DNA of 64,000 bases, taken from Amorphophallus konjac. Its lineage: Eukaryota; Streptophyta; Magnoliopsida; Alismatales; Araceae. Numbering within the stretch: position 1 is the stretch's first letter; the number at the start of each line of letters is the position of its first letter. Both the position numbers and the translations under genes were made by a program. Shown in pieces: positions 43,174-54,166 of this stretch. A model generated the notes under the pieces. The model ran no database searches and was not told the origin of the DNA. It saw only the letters and a program-made list of their open reading frames with translations. The stretch spans positions 288,100,200 to 288,164,199 of the forward strand of contig CM040125.1 in assembly GCA_022559845.1 (NCBI GenBank). Direction: 5' to 3'.

Positions 43174-44034
43174 TCTGTGGTTCGTCCGGATCGAGTTTTT
43201 CGGATTATTTTTGTTTTGCCCATTTCAAGATCCATTTTGCCTTGGCTCTTTACCCTATTACCCTTAGGGTTTGTCCCATCTATTAAGGGTGTTTTGGAAG
43301 GGTTTTCACATGGAGCTTTATGTCTTTTGTTGTGTCTCTTCCTCTTGTATATGAAACTACGATCTGCATCGGAGGAGATCCATCCCTTTGCGCTAATAGC
43401 TTCCTATCTGCTGCAGGTGAAGGAGAATGACGAGGAGAAGGTGATTGTCTTGCCGGAGAAGGAGATCCACGCCGCCAAGGAACGCGTCTCAGGACCCCAA
43501 GCTCGAAGCCGGAGGCGAGTTGCCACTGCTCTCTCCATCGTTGCCTGCTTGGGCGCATCTCTACAAGGGGGATGACTTCTTCTCTCATGCTCTTATCGTT
43601 CTAAAGCATGCTTCTATTTTATCTCCGACTTGTGTGAAGATTAAGGGGATACCTAAATCATTCATTTTCATACTTTTGTTTGAGATTGGCTTAAAGTTTG
43701 AGCTTATTATCTCTATCTAGCCTTCCATGTGAAGAAAAACAAGGAGGAGAGGAAAGGGCCTTGAAGGACGCAACTGTTCTTGGTGATTGGAGGAGTGCTT
43801 GGAGCGTGGAATCTGAAGGAGTACACCTTGGACTCTCAAGGAAGACAAACGGCTGCTTCAACACCCTGCGGATTCGACTTCCTCTGACCTGGACTTCAAC
43901 GGAGATTTTCATACACCCATTGAAAAATGAAAGGGAAAAGTTCTATATCTTTTATCCACTTGCTAGTGTTGGTTTTCTTGATTTAAATTTTGTGAATGTG
44001 TTTATTGTCCATCCTTCAGTTTGTCAAACTCTGA

Positions 44035-44300
44035 ATACTACTGTGTGTGTGAACGGAGCTACGACTCTGTGTGGTTGTCGTGTCCGGGGTACGTTCCCCG
44101 AACGTGTGTGTGTGTGCTGCGGTGGCAGCGTGTTGGTGCCAGTCCCCGTGTGGTTATTGCTGCGGAAGCAGCGTGTGTATGATTGGGGTTCGTCCCCGTG
44201 TTGCTACGAACGAAGCGTGGAGTGAAGCCTCACTCGGTTGGGTGAGGGGTGGACGTAGGGAGCCCGTCGTGGTCCCGAACCACCTTAAAAGCCTTGTGTC
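44035..44300 (+). repeat. Serial short hairpins, element D 5' LTR
   Basis: Same array as 51280-51535 in the 3' LTR, with some stems damaged. Ends in CCTCAC-loop-GTGAGG, GGTGGACGTAGG and CCGAACCACCTTAAAA. Confidence 0.85.
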
Positions 44301-44620
44301 ATATGTGATTGCATGTGTGATTGTCATTTCTTCTATCTCCCTTCACATGTACACTATATAGGTTTTTAATTCACTACATTGTCACACACTGCTACCTCCG
44401 TTATCCGTGTTGAGCGCAATTCTCTTGATAGTTGCTTAAACTATTCGAGTGAGATCGGAAAGCTTGAGAGAATATCTTTAATCTCACTTGAGTTTTAGTT
44501 AATCAACGTAGTTAATTTTAATTTCACCGTGATTAGGTTAGATTGTTTTTAAAATCCGCCATCTCGGCAAGGGGACAATTCAACCCCCCTTCTTGTCCGC
44601 CATCCTTCTGGGCCAACAAT

Positions 44621-44632
44621 TGGTATCAGAGC
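44621..44632 (+). promoter_or_regulatory. Primer-binding site, element D
   Basis: TGGTATCAGAGC, two bases after the LTR end; exact initiator Met tRNA type. Confidence 0.93.
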
Positions 44633-44685
44633 TTTGTCTCTAATTTTTTAGTCGACCTTGCGGTCGTAGAGTAAAGATCTTTTTC

Positions 44686-46658
44686 ATGATGGCTAGTGTG
44701 AATTCTATTCCTTTCTTTGATGGTTTTGATTATGCTTTGTGGCTAGGAAAATTTTGTGTTTGGATTACTAGTGTTAATCCGAAACTCATGGCATTAATCA
44801 CTCAGGGTTCTCATGTGTTACCCAAAAATGAATTGAGATGGACCAATGAGGATAGGAGAAAGAACTCTGATAATTTATTTGCTTTGAATGCTCTTAAGGT
44901 AGCAGTAAACATTAACAAATTTCCATTTGTTTCCAACTGTAGGTCTGCCAAAGAGATATGGGATGGGCTAAGCGAAGCCCAAAAGGAAAGCTCCAACGAC
45001 AGTGACTGTCTAGTGGCAAACAAAGAAAATGAATGCCGAAGCGAGGAAACCTCCAAGGTAAATTCTAACTCTGATTCTGAAGATGATGATGAGTTGAGCT
45101 ATGATGAATTGTTAAATGCCTATGATGAACTGTTTGATTAACCAGGGAGAAAAGGAAAACTTGAATCATCTCCTGACCCTAGATTGGAGATGGATTTTTA
45201 CTCTTTTTTCTAGTAGATTGATTCAGCATTACTGCAGCTAGTCTTTTTAATGCTTTCTGTGCTTCGCTTTCCCTCTATGGTTTGTTTCCGTGGTCTTATT
45301 CAAATGGTCTGGTCTCTTGGGAAGCTTAGCAGTAGGAATTTGATATAAGGCATTAAAATCTGAAAACAAAAGGTTGAAAAAGAAACATGACAACTCTTCA
45401 TGTGGAAAATGTATTGAGCTTGAAAAACTAGTTGAATCTCACATGCTTGTTGAAGAAGAACTCAAAGAAATGATTGAAAATCTTAGATCTGAAAATAAAT
45501 CCTTGTTGGATAAAATTTCAGAATTCCAACAAATAGAAAAAGATAATGAAAATCTGAAAGAATTGAATGGTGCTATGTCTGAAAAATTGGTTGGCCTTGA
45601 AAAAGAAAAAGCATGTCTGTTGATAAATCTGAATGGTTAAGGGAGCTAAGACATGAAATTGAAAGCTTTAAAAGCGTGAATGACAAATTTGAATGTAATG
45701 AAACCATGAATAAAATGATTGATGAACATGTGAGTTTTCAAAAGAATGAACTTGAGCATATCTCCACGACTGAAAATTCATTTGAAAAACTTCAAAATGA
45801 AAAACTTGCTGAAGAGATTCAAAAATTGAAAGATCGAAATAGCTTATTGGTTGATAAACTCCACATGTTTGAAAAAGGAAAATATGTTGTTGACAATTAT
45901 GAAAATCTTCATGTTTTGGAACTAGAAATTGCAAGCTCTAAAACTATCAATTCACTGTTAAATGAGAAGCTTGCATTGTGTGAAAAAGAATTGGCTGAAT
46001 CTAACTTGCACATCTCATCATTAGAAGATGAGATCAAGAATTTGAATGAGTCCATGTGCTTGTATGATAATGAGAATTCAAAAGAGAAAAATGTTGCTAT
46101 TCATTCTTGTTTGCATGAAAAACATTCATTTGTTAAACATGCTCATGCATCAAGAAAACAAAGAAATGTTTCATGCTATTATTGTGGTCAATATGGTCAT
46201 GACATGTATGACTGCCTCCTGATGAAATCTGATGATGAACAAGCATTCCAGTCACAACTGTTGATGAGTCCAAAAATCTTGAAAAACCCATAAAGAAAAG
46301 ATACAATAATCATTGCTTCTATTGTGGGTTACATGGACATGTTTTTAAAAATTATTTCACGAAAGAAAATGATGATAATTGGTTTGTCAACAAAAATCTT
46401 TCATGTCACTGTTGTGGTAAATCTGGACATGTAATGAGTGACTGTTATGTGATGAAAGAAGATGATAATCGGTTCAAGAAAAGAAACTCTTCTCATTATT
46501 TTTACTGTGGCCTGAATGGACACTTAATGAATGATTGCTCCATGATGAAGGCCGATGATGAATGGCATGAGAGGAGAAACAAAAAGAAAACTTTTGTTCA
46601 TGTGAGAACTAAGCCCTCAGGATCAAAGATGGCTTGGATACCCAAATTGCTAAAATGA
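44686..46658 (+). pseudogene. Element D gag-like protein
   Basis: Starts at the first Met after the PBS. N-terminal Gag domain (residues 1-100): IPFFDGFDYALWLGKFCVW, NPKLMALITQGSHVLPK, VSNCRSAKEIWDGL; then an acidic linker to 45138. A 200-bp insertion (45139-45338) breaks the frame. A coiled coil follows (45374-46080), with a frameshift near 45613-45640 and a further one near 46285. Four knuckle units come next: CYYCGQYGHDMYDC, CFYCGLHGHVFKNY (last Cys lost), CHCCGKSGHVMSDC and YFYCGLNGHLMNDC (first Cys Tyr). Three of these are followed by an MK-x-DD motif. The protein ends SGSKMAWIPKLLK. Unlike the other Gags here it has true frameshifts. It would assemble particles or bind RNA; no enzyme domain follows. 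Confidence 0.87.
45139..45338. mobile_element. 200-bp insertion in element D gag
   Basis: Sequence unlike the surrounding coiled-coil code, with stops in all frames, flanked by TTTGAT on both sides (45133-45138 and 45339-45344). E and F read through at this place. No terminal inverted repeat or poly-A tail is visible, so its class is unknown. A small frame discrepancy remains after it, so local rearrangement is also possible. Confidence 0.45.
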
Positions 46659-47140
46659 GAATTTATTTTGCTGGGGCGTCTTGAGGTCAAGAAATTTTAA
46701 TTAATAAAGAACACTCAAGGTGAGAAAGAAAATGTTTGATTTTGAGAACCTCTTTGGTTTGGTTTATGTTGAAGAATCTAAAAGGTAAAACTTGATCTTG
46801 GAGAAAAATGTTTACAATTCTGCCTCACTGACTCTTGTCAACTGTTGAAATGTTGAGATCTTCCATCTTTGATGAGTAGTTGACGTGAATGTTTCTTTTT
46901 GAATATCTTGTAAATAATCATAACTCTTGAATGCTTAATCTTGCACATATATGGCTCTTCATACACACTTCACTTTTATTTTTACAAATATCAACGCATT
47001 TAGTTGCATGACATAATTCACACATATCATACACACATTTGCATACTTGTGAATAAGAATGATTTTCAATCATCTTTTCTAGTTACGTGCATATATTTAC
47101 ATATCATTGCATACTTCTGTGCTTAAATGTCATGATTATT

Positions 47141-47245
47141 CGGTATATAAAATGGTGTTAGTGGAAAGTTGGATTATGTTCAGCCGGAAACTTTCACCAC
47201 GCGTGATAGTGGTATTCAGACCTACGTTCTCCGCCACGTACCGGT
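47141..47245 (+). other. Conserved non-coding block 1 in element D
   Basis: CGGTATATAAAATGGTG, a stem GTGGAAAGTT paired with AACTTTCACCAC, GCGTGATAGTGG, TATTCAGACCTACG, TTCTCCGCC and GTACCGG. Aligns to E (two copies) and F at the same relative place, downstream of gag. Confidence 0.75.
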
Positions 47246-47639
47246 AATCAACTTGCTTAAAAATTTCAGTTCAGTGCTTGTTTGAATGTATATAATATAC
47301 AACCACTTTTTGACTCCTTCTATGACTCATCCCTTGCTAAATAAAATTGTATTGATTTAGACATGTTTGTTACATGGTATATTTTAAGGGGGAGATTTTT
47401 TTTTATAACCGTGCATACATTTAGGGGGAGACATTACTATGATAAGACTAATTCATCTTTTACATTCAATACAACCACCCACACAAATGCACCTTTTTGA
47501 GATAATGATTCAATCTAATAAGGATTACTATTTTCTACTATACACTTTAGAGGGCTATTGATTCTCTACATGAAAATCACATGTCTCGTGAGGAAAAAGC
47601 TATTTACCCCACCAAAAATTTGTATAAGTGAAATGTGGA

Positions 47640-47880
47640 TCCGAGTAGCCGAGAATCCCCCCTGAAATAAAGGAGGAAACTCGCGTCGAAAGGAGAAACT
47701 AATCCATATGAAAATAAGTGTGATTTGCCACCGAGTAGTCGGGAAGTGTCCCTGAGACAAAGGATACAACTCGCGTCGAAAGTGTCTCATCTACATCAGA
47801 AAAAGTGATGAAACTGAGTAACCGGGAATTGCCTCTAAAACAAAGGACATGACTCGTGTCAAAAGGATAGTCACATCATT
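47640..47880 (+). repeat. Conserved non-coding block 2 in element D (three tandem units)
   Basis: Three imperfect units begin CCGAGTAGCCGAG (47641), CCGAGTAGTCGGG (47731) and CTGAGTAACCGGG (47813). Each continues with a CCTGAAA/CCTGAGAC-like segment, AAAGGA, and ACTCGYGTCRAAAG. Period is about 82-90 bases. Confidence 0.8.
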
Positions 47881-48672
47881 TTTAGTAATTAAAAATCAGG
47901 GTCATACGTAGCTACCAATATTCGAGCATCGTGTATGGAAGCGTATGGATGATAAGTTCTTTTTAGTGTTCTTTAGAAAATCTGATTTTCCATATTGACT
48001 TGAACTTCGTTGCTCAATCTTCACATATGCACCTTGGGTTTGATTGTTTGAATATCCTTTATGAATCAGTCATCTTCCATGGTGAATGTAGTACTTTATT
48101 TATGTAAGCACGACTTTCTTAGTATTGTACATGCACATCATGTTCTACAATCGATTGCATTATCCTTACACCCGTCCCGAAGGGACTTGCATGAGTCTAT
48201 ACTTAACTATGCATGCTTGATCTATCTGTTCATATCATGCTTCATTTCATTTACATGCATCTATAGGTTATACATGTATATAACAGGTTAAATAGCCCAC
48301 TGTCAGTTGGTTTTTGTTCTTGACAATTGGGTAGAATAATGTGCTTTTTAAGCATAATCCACTCTGTGCATAACTTAGTTTTCAGTTTTTGCAAATAGTT
48401 TCCTTATACTATTTGTATATATTTAGTCATACATATAACAAAAATTGAGCCTTTACATTTATTCTGAACATCTGCTAAATGAACATAAATTGCAAATTCT
48501 TGCTTGGTTTTGGTCTCCACACCTTCCCTTCATGGGAGGTTAATTGCTGGGTTTGTGTGCTCTTGTCTTACTCATTTTTGTAAACTTCACAGTTACTCTT
48601 GAGTCCCCCATCTTTTTGATAATGCCAAAGGGGGAGAGAAATTTGAATGGGCCATAATATATTGTCATCCTC

Positions 48673-48686
48673 AAAAAGGGGGAGAT
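48673..48686 (+). promoter_or_regulatory. Polypurine tract, element D
   Basis: AAAAAGGGGGAGAT immediately before the 3' LTR start TGTTGGG. Confidence 0.93.
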
Positions 48687-51600
48687 TGTTGGGTTCTGTG
48701 CGCCCCCTCCTTATCTTTGACAATGGTTTTGATGATTCCAATATATTGTGTGTTTTATGTATGGTTTACAGTGAAAATGTTATGTGTTAGTTTTGTAGAA
48801 AATGTCTTGAGCTCACATGTTGATATTCTGGCTTGCAGGGTTGAAATGCCCTCGATGCGGTTTCAGATTGCATTGGACTACCAAAGAAGTTTTCCTATTC
48901 CCCTGTGCATGGGTCGACCCCATGGGTCGACCCCTAGCTCCTTGAGCTTTGGTTCTTACTTTGTTATGAAGCATGGACCTTCATGTTTATATCTTTGATG
49001 TTGACTCTTATTGGTGCTTTCATGTGAAAAGTATGTCTCTTAGTGGATTGTCAAATGGCATAATAAAATTGCTTAAGATGGTTCTAAATCATGTGAGTGC
49101 ATGCCTTAGACTGAAATTATTAAATGGATTTGTGTATACTTATATTGCCTGTGAATGAGTTAAATTTAGACTTGCTGAACTGAACTTGGATTGCTTACTT
49201 TGGAATGTAAGAGTTCAATTTGCCCTGGACTGTCCTTATAGTTCATGCGTGACTAGATATCAAATTGGCCAAGGTCTGCTTTAATCGTTGTTGAAACTAG
49301 ATTCTCTAGAGTCCTCATGCATTTACACATTGAGGATCTCAAGTCTGTTGTTCAAGCTTTGTAAATGGTATGGCATCTGTGCTTTCAAAGGTGCAACCTA
49401 TTCCATGAGTTCATGGTTGTTCTTGGTGATGTAATGGAACAATGTTTTTCGCTTTTACATATATGAAGCAATTTCGGATTGCTAGGTTAAGTTTTAAATT
49501 GGCTGGATAGATATGAATCAAATTTATATACATAGTTGCATTTCAATGCAAAAGCATGCAGGATGAACAAGCTTTGTCAATGTGATTGAGCATTCAGTTA
49601 CATTGGTTCAATATTGACATGCTGTTGGATTTTCATTAAGTGCAGGTTCATAAAGTCCTCAAAGTCATGGATCCATGGTAAGACTTTGCTTCTCAATTTG
49701 ACGTTGGTTCTGAATTTGACTATCTATACCTTGATTGGTTTGAAATGATTTTTCATGTACTGGGTTTGCATGAGTCTCATGCATGCTCTACTTGACTGTC
49801 TTGAAGATTGTTGATGGTCTTTTTGCATTCCACGTTTCCTTGTCAATCTCAAGTCTTTATGGTTGAATATATTTCCATGTGCCTTGATTGGATTTGGATC
49901 ATGTATTTTATCTTTGGGTCTATTTGGTTACTTAATGGTCTGTTGTTTATTAAGCTTCTTGATGCATCATGGTCCTTTTGATTCCCATTGTTGCTTTCAA
50001 TATCTGGTTTGATTTGTGTTTTTAAGACCCCTCATTGCATGTCATTCTATTGGCATATCATGTTTTTATTCATTGGGGCTTGATCTTGGTTGAAGGCTTT
50101 ACGCCTTTCATTTTGATTTAATTGAGTTTTCATTTCTATCAGATAAAGTGTTGACTCATAGAGTCGACACTTATTTTGTTCTATTCTGTCTGCTACGTGG
50201 TTTCACTTGTCCAGACAGAAAGTGTCGACTCTAGGAGTCGACACTTTCTGGCCAGTCTGCACTTACAGGCCAGAGGTCTGTTTTCAAAGAAAACAGAACC
50301 TCTGGTGAAAAGTGTCGACCCAATGAGTCGACACTTTCACCCAGGTCCTGCTTTTATATAACAGGACAGCACTTCGTGAGAAAAGTGTCGACCCCATGAG
50401 TCGACACTTTCTCTGGTTCGTCCAGATCGAGTTTTTCGGATTGTTTTCGTTTTGCCCATTTCAAGATCCATTTTGCCTTGGCTATTTAACCTATTACCCT
50501 TAGGGTTTGTCCCATCAATTAAGGGTGTTTTGGAAGGGTTTTCACATGGGGCTTTATGTCTTTTGTTGTGTCTCTTCCTCTTGTATATGAAGCTACGATC
50601 TCCATCGGAGGAGATCCATCCCTTTGCGCTAATAGCTTTCTCTCTGCTGCAGGTGAAGGAGAATGACGAGGAGAAGGTGCTTGTCTTGCCAGAGAAGGAG
50701 ATCCATGCCTCCAAGGAACGCGTCTTAGGACCCCAAGCTCGAAGCCAGAGGCGAGCCGCCGCTGCTCTTTCCATCGTTGCCTGCTTGGGCGCATCTCTAC
50801 AAGGGGGCTGACTTCTTCTCTCATGCTCTTATCGTTCTAAAGCATGCTTCTATTTTATCTCTGACTTGTGTGAAGATTAAGGGGATACCTAAATCATTCA
50901 TTTTCATACTTTTGTTTGAGATTGGCTTAAAGTTTGAGCTTATTATTTCTATCTAGCCTTCCAGGTGAAGAAGAACAAGGAGGAGAGGAAAGGGCCTTGA
51001 AGGACGCAGCTGTTCTTGGTGATTGGAGGAGTGCTTGGAGCGTGGAATCTGAAGGAGTACACCTTGGACTCTCAAGGAAGACAAACGGCTACTCTAACAC
51101 CCTGCGGATTTGACTTCCTCCGACCTGGACTTCAAGGGAGATTTTCATACACCCATTGGGAAATGAAAGGAAAAAGTTCTATAAATTTTATCCACTTGCT
51201 AGTGTTGGTTTTCTTGATTTAAATCTTGTGAATGCGTTTATTGTCCATCCTTCAGTTTGTCAAACTCTGAATACTACTGTGTGTGTGAACGGAGCTACGA
51301 CTCCGTATGGTTGTCATGTCCGGGGTACGTTCCCCGAACGTGTGTGTGTGCTGCGGTGGCAGCGTGTTGGGGCCAGTCCCCGTGTGGTTATTGCTGTGGA
51401 AGCAGCGTGTGTGTGATTGGGGTTCATCCCCGTGTTGCTACGAAAGTAGCATGGAGTGAAGCCTCACCTGGTTGGGTGAGGGGTGGACGTAGGGAGCCCG
51501 TCGTGGTCCCGAACCACCTTAAAAGCCTTGTGTCGTATGTGATTGCGTGTGTGATTGTCATTTCTTCTATCTCCCTTCATAGGTACACTATATAGGTTTT

Positions 51601-51852
51601 TAATTCACTACACTGTCACACACTGCTACCTCTGTAATCTGTGTTGTGCGTAATTCTCTTGATAGTTGCTTAAACTATTCGAGTGAGATTGGAAAGCTTG
51701 AGAGAATATCTTTAATCTCACTTGAGTTTTAGTTAATCAACGTAGTTAATTTTAATTTCACTGTGATTAGGTTAGATTGTTTTTAAAATCCCCCATCTCG
51801 GCAAGGGGGCAATTCAACCCCCCTTCTTGTCCGCCATCTCTCTGGGCCAACA
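48687..51852 (+). repeat. Element D 3' LTR
   Basis: 3166 bp, uninterrupted; partner of 31268-31683 plus 41833-44618. Four GTCGAC palindromes (50145-50412), TATA box 50355-50361, hairpin array 51280-51535. Confidence 0.95.
51280..51535 (+). repeat. Serial short hairpins, element D 3' LTR (best-preserved array)
   Basis: Eight consecutive perfect stems with 4-6-base loops: CGGAG-CTACGA-CTCCG, CGGGG-TACGTT-CCCCG, GCTGC-GGTG-GCAGC, GGGG-CCAGT-CCCC, GCTG-TGGAAG-CAGC, GGGG-TTCAT-CCCC, GCTAC-GAAA-GTAGC, CCTCACC-TGGTTG-GGTGAGG. Several are separated by GTGTGTG. The shared anchor GGTGGACGTAGG...CCGAACCACCTTAAAA follows. Confidence 0.9.
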
Positions 51853-51879
51853 ATTTCATTAAGTCAGAATATCATTCCT

Positions 51880-52560
51880 ACATTTATAAGGTCAATGCAT
51901 ACTCATGCTGCTGCGATATAAGGTCGATGCATACTCATGCATTGAGAAAGTCAGGTCTGTGCACATATCCATTCTAGTCTAGAGTGTCGATGCGAATGCA
52001 GAAGTCTTGCACTATCAGGTCGGTGCACTTTGTACATAGGTCGATGTCGCTAGGCACTATAGGCTAGATGTTGTAACATCAAGTCAATGCACACATTTAA
52101 CAGGTCGATGCTGGTGAGCCAGTGATTGCTGTATAAGGTAGGTACATTAGAGGCCATCTTTCTTAAGGTCGGTACACCTTATGCATCTACCTTGAAGTCG
52201 GGTCGATGCTTTAAGGTCTTGCGTCGATGCATTAAGCATTTCCTTATATATCACCAGGTCAGGCCGACATGCCTTAATGGCACGTCTTTGATGAAGTGCA
52301 TGCAGTATTGCCTTATGCATTGACCGGTCGATGCACCATCATTACAGTAAGAGTCTCTCTGACTGAATAAAGTCTACCTGTGTGATATACAGGTCGGTGC
52401 ATCCTCATGACATTCTGTCTTCATCATTCTCTTGACACATATCAGGTCTACCTGTAGTTTACTCAGGTCAGTGCAGCTGTAGTTAATTTACTATACTCAT
52501 GCTGCTATACTCATTCACAGGTCGATGTACCTTGTTTATACATCGATGCATGTGTATATC
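51880..52560 (+). repeat. Dispersed AGGTCGATGCA-type repeat array in element G LTR
   Basis: About twenty copies of a degenerate 10-14-base motif (ARGTCGRTGCAY, for example at 51888, 51922, 51980-52030, 52103, 52200, 52326, 52517) at irregular 20-60-base intervals in the promoter-upstream part of the LTR. Confidence 0.7.
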
Positions 52561-52987
52561 CTGTCATATCCTTCCATGTGATTTCTTCCTATTTTCATGA
52601 ACCATCCGAGCTTGCATTTCTCAAGAACTTATTACTTGTTTCATGAGCCACATGATGACAAAACTGTTATTAAATTTCTATAATTGACTTGGCAGGAAAA
52701 ACAAGATAAATCGATGAAGTTCATCAAGTGACAATTTAGATTTACACTCATACTCCTGAGATGCATAAATGAAATTATGTCTGTCACGTGGGTTCGTAAG
52801 TGAAGTTAATGGTGACACGTGATTCGAAGTGAATTCCCAGATCCTTAGAGATTCCATTCGAAACAAGTTTCCACGTGGCTAAACTTGAAGATTCCTCACC
52901 GCCTCATCTGACACGTGGCCGAGCTTCTTCAAAAAACCTTGGGCGGGAGTGCTTCTTCCACGCGCCTAAATCAAATCTTGTGGGGAC

Positions 52988-52993
52988 TATAAA
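52988..52993 (+). promoter_or_regulatory. TATA box, element G LTR
   Basis: GGGGACTATAAAGAAC, followed within 60 bases by a GA-rich leader typical of plant LTR transcripts. Confidence 0.65.
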
Positions 52994-54110
52994 GAACTCA
53001 TGCTCATGAGGATAAATAGAGGCCAGAGCTCGAGCGGCAAGAGAAGGAACTCATAGAAAGAAGAGAACCAGAGCAGAAGAGCTTGAGAGAAGTGAAAGCC
53101 TGAGAGTGAGAGTCCCTACTCTAAGAAAAGTCTGAAAAAGAGAGCTCGTTGCAAAAAAGAAAGAGAGTGAGAGAAAACAGAGTATCAGAAGAAGGTGAAG
53201 AAGGCTGAGAGAAAAGAGAGGGAGAGAGAAGCTATGGTTGTCTTGACTTCTGGATCAGATCCAGAGTCGAATTGCTCTCGAGAAAGAGCTACATCTTTTA
53301 TTTCTATCATCATTTTTCTTTGTTTCTTTCAAAACTTTGTGAATTACTGTATGCTGTGTAATCAGTGGTTCAAGCTGTGAGGCAGCGGCGAGGATCTAAT
53401 CCTCGACAGCAAGCTGTGAAGCTCAGCGGGTTTAACAAGCTGTGAAGCTCAACTGTCTGTAGGGATTTCATCCCCAAAGCTGTGGATCAGCGGAAGCCTT
53501 ACTCATTTGAGGAAGGGGTGGACATAGATCTCAAGCTCAAGATCGAACCACCTTAAAATTGCTTTGTCTTGTGTGTGATTGCTCAACTATTTATTTCTGC
53601 AACTAAGATGAATGCCTAGGAATGTTCACTGCAATCATTTGATGCTTTTGATGTGCTCAATTGTTCTTAGATCGAACCTCTGCCCAGTACTGAACTTGGT
53701 TGGTTGATTCCTGCTACTGTATGAATCTGACTTAAATCTATCTTGTGTTGATCAGCTCTATAGTTCCTCTATCTTACATTTACTTACTGATCGATAACAC
53801 AGTGGTATATCAAAAGGCTTAGTTGGAAGGATGGGTTACGCCTATATGGAAAACTAACCCTTGCGTGAGGAGATTCTTGAATCAAACCTCTGCCTAGTAC
53901 GATACTGCGTTGGCTGATCACCTCTATTGAAATTCAGCAAGGATGATGGTCAATCTTTACTAGATCTTCTAGCTGTTAATTCAGACTGAATTAGTAGTTC
54001 TGTTATTTCATTTTATTCTACTTTTCATTAACTATTGTGTGAGTTTAAAATTTGGGGTTGATCTATTCACCCCCCCTCTCGATTAACAGCTCATCCATTT
54101 TTTCATCACG

Positions 54111-54123
54111 TGGTACCAGAGCC
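54111..54123 (+). promoter_or_regulatory. Primer-binding site, element G
   Basis: TGGTACCAGAGCC, two bases after the LTR end; one mismatch (C for T) from the initiator Met tRNA complement. Confidence 0.85.
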
Positions 54124-54166
54124 TAACTCTCCATCAAGGGCTTAACATCCCAGAGAGATCTAGATA

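Larger units (their letters stand above)
41833..44618 (+). repeat. Element D 5' LTR, second part
   Basis: 2786 bp, continues from 31683 and ends GGGCCAACA before the PBS. Holds the GTCGAC palindrome array, a TATA box (43119-43125), a CT/GA-mixed leader and the hairpin array (44035-44300). Confidence 0.95.
46659..48672 (+). other. Element D non-coding internal region downstream of gag
   Basis: 2.0 kb, AT-rich, no credible frame. Contains conserved block 1 (47141-47245), conserved block 2 as three tandem units (47640-47880) and internal purine tracts with GGGGGAGA at about 47390, 47425 and 48630. Confidence 0.8.
31268..51852 (+). mobile_element. Element D: gag-only Sirevirus-like element
   Basis: LTRs start TGTTGGGTTCTG and end GGGCCAACA. 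The 5-bp duplication ATTTC is exact (31263-31267 and 51853-51857). Plus strand. 5' LTR 31268-44618 (interrupted by E), PBS 44621, gag 44686-46658, 2 kb of AT-rich non-coding sequence, polypurine tract 48673-48686, 3' LTR 48687-51852. No protease, integrase, reverse transcriptase or RNase H motif occurs in the internal region. This fits the gag-only (TR-GAG) class of non-autonomous LTR elements. Confidence 0.92.
51858..54108 (+). repeat. Element G 5' LTR, second part
   Basis: 2.25 kb continuing from 31267 after D. Contains a ~20-fold dispersed array of AGGTCGATGCAT-like motifs (51880-52560), TATA box 52988-52993, GA-rich leader (53040-53230), and AGCTGTG-based hairpins ending in the GGGTGGACATAG...GAACCACCTTAAAA anchor (53360-53570). 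Ends TCATCA. Confidence 0.85.

Noticed and set aside
43283..43588. 101-132-codon frames in LTR D (also 50452-50824)
   Set aside because: Both strands are open over the same stretch and the frames recur only because the LTR does. The region is probably the transcribed leader.
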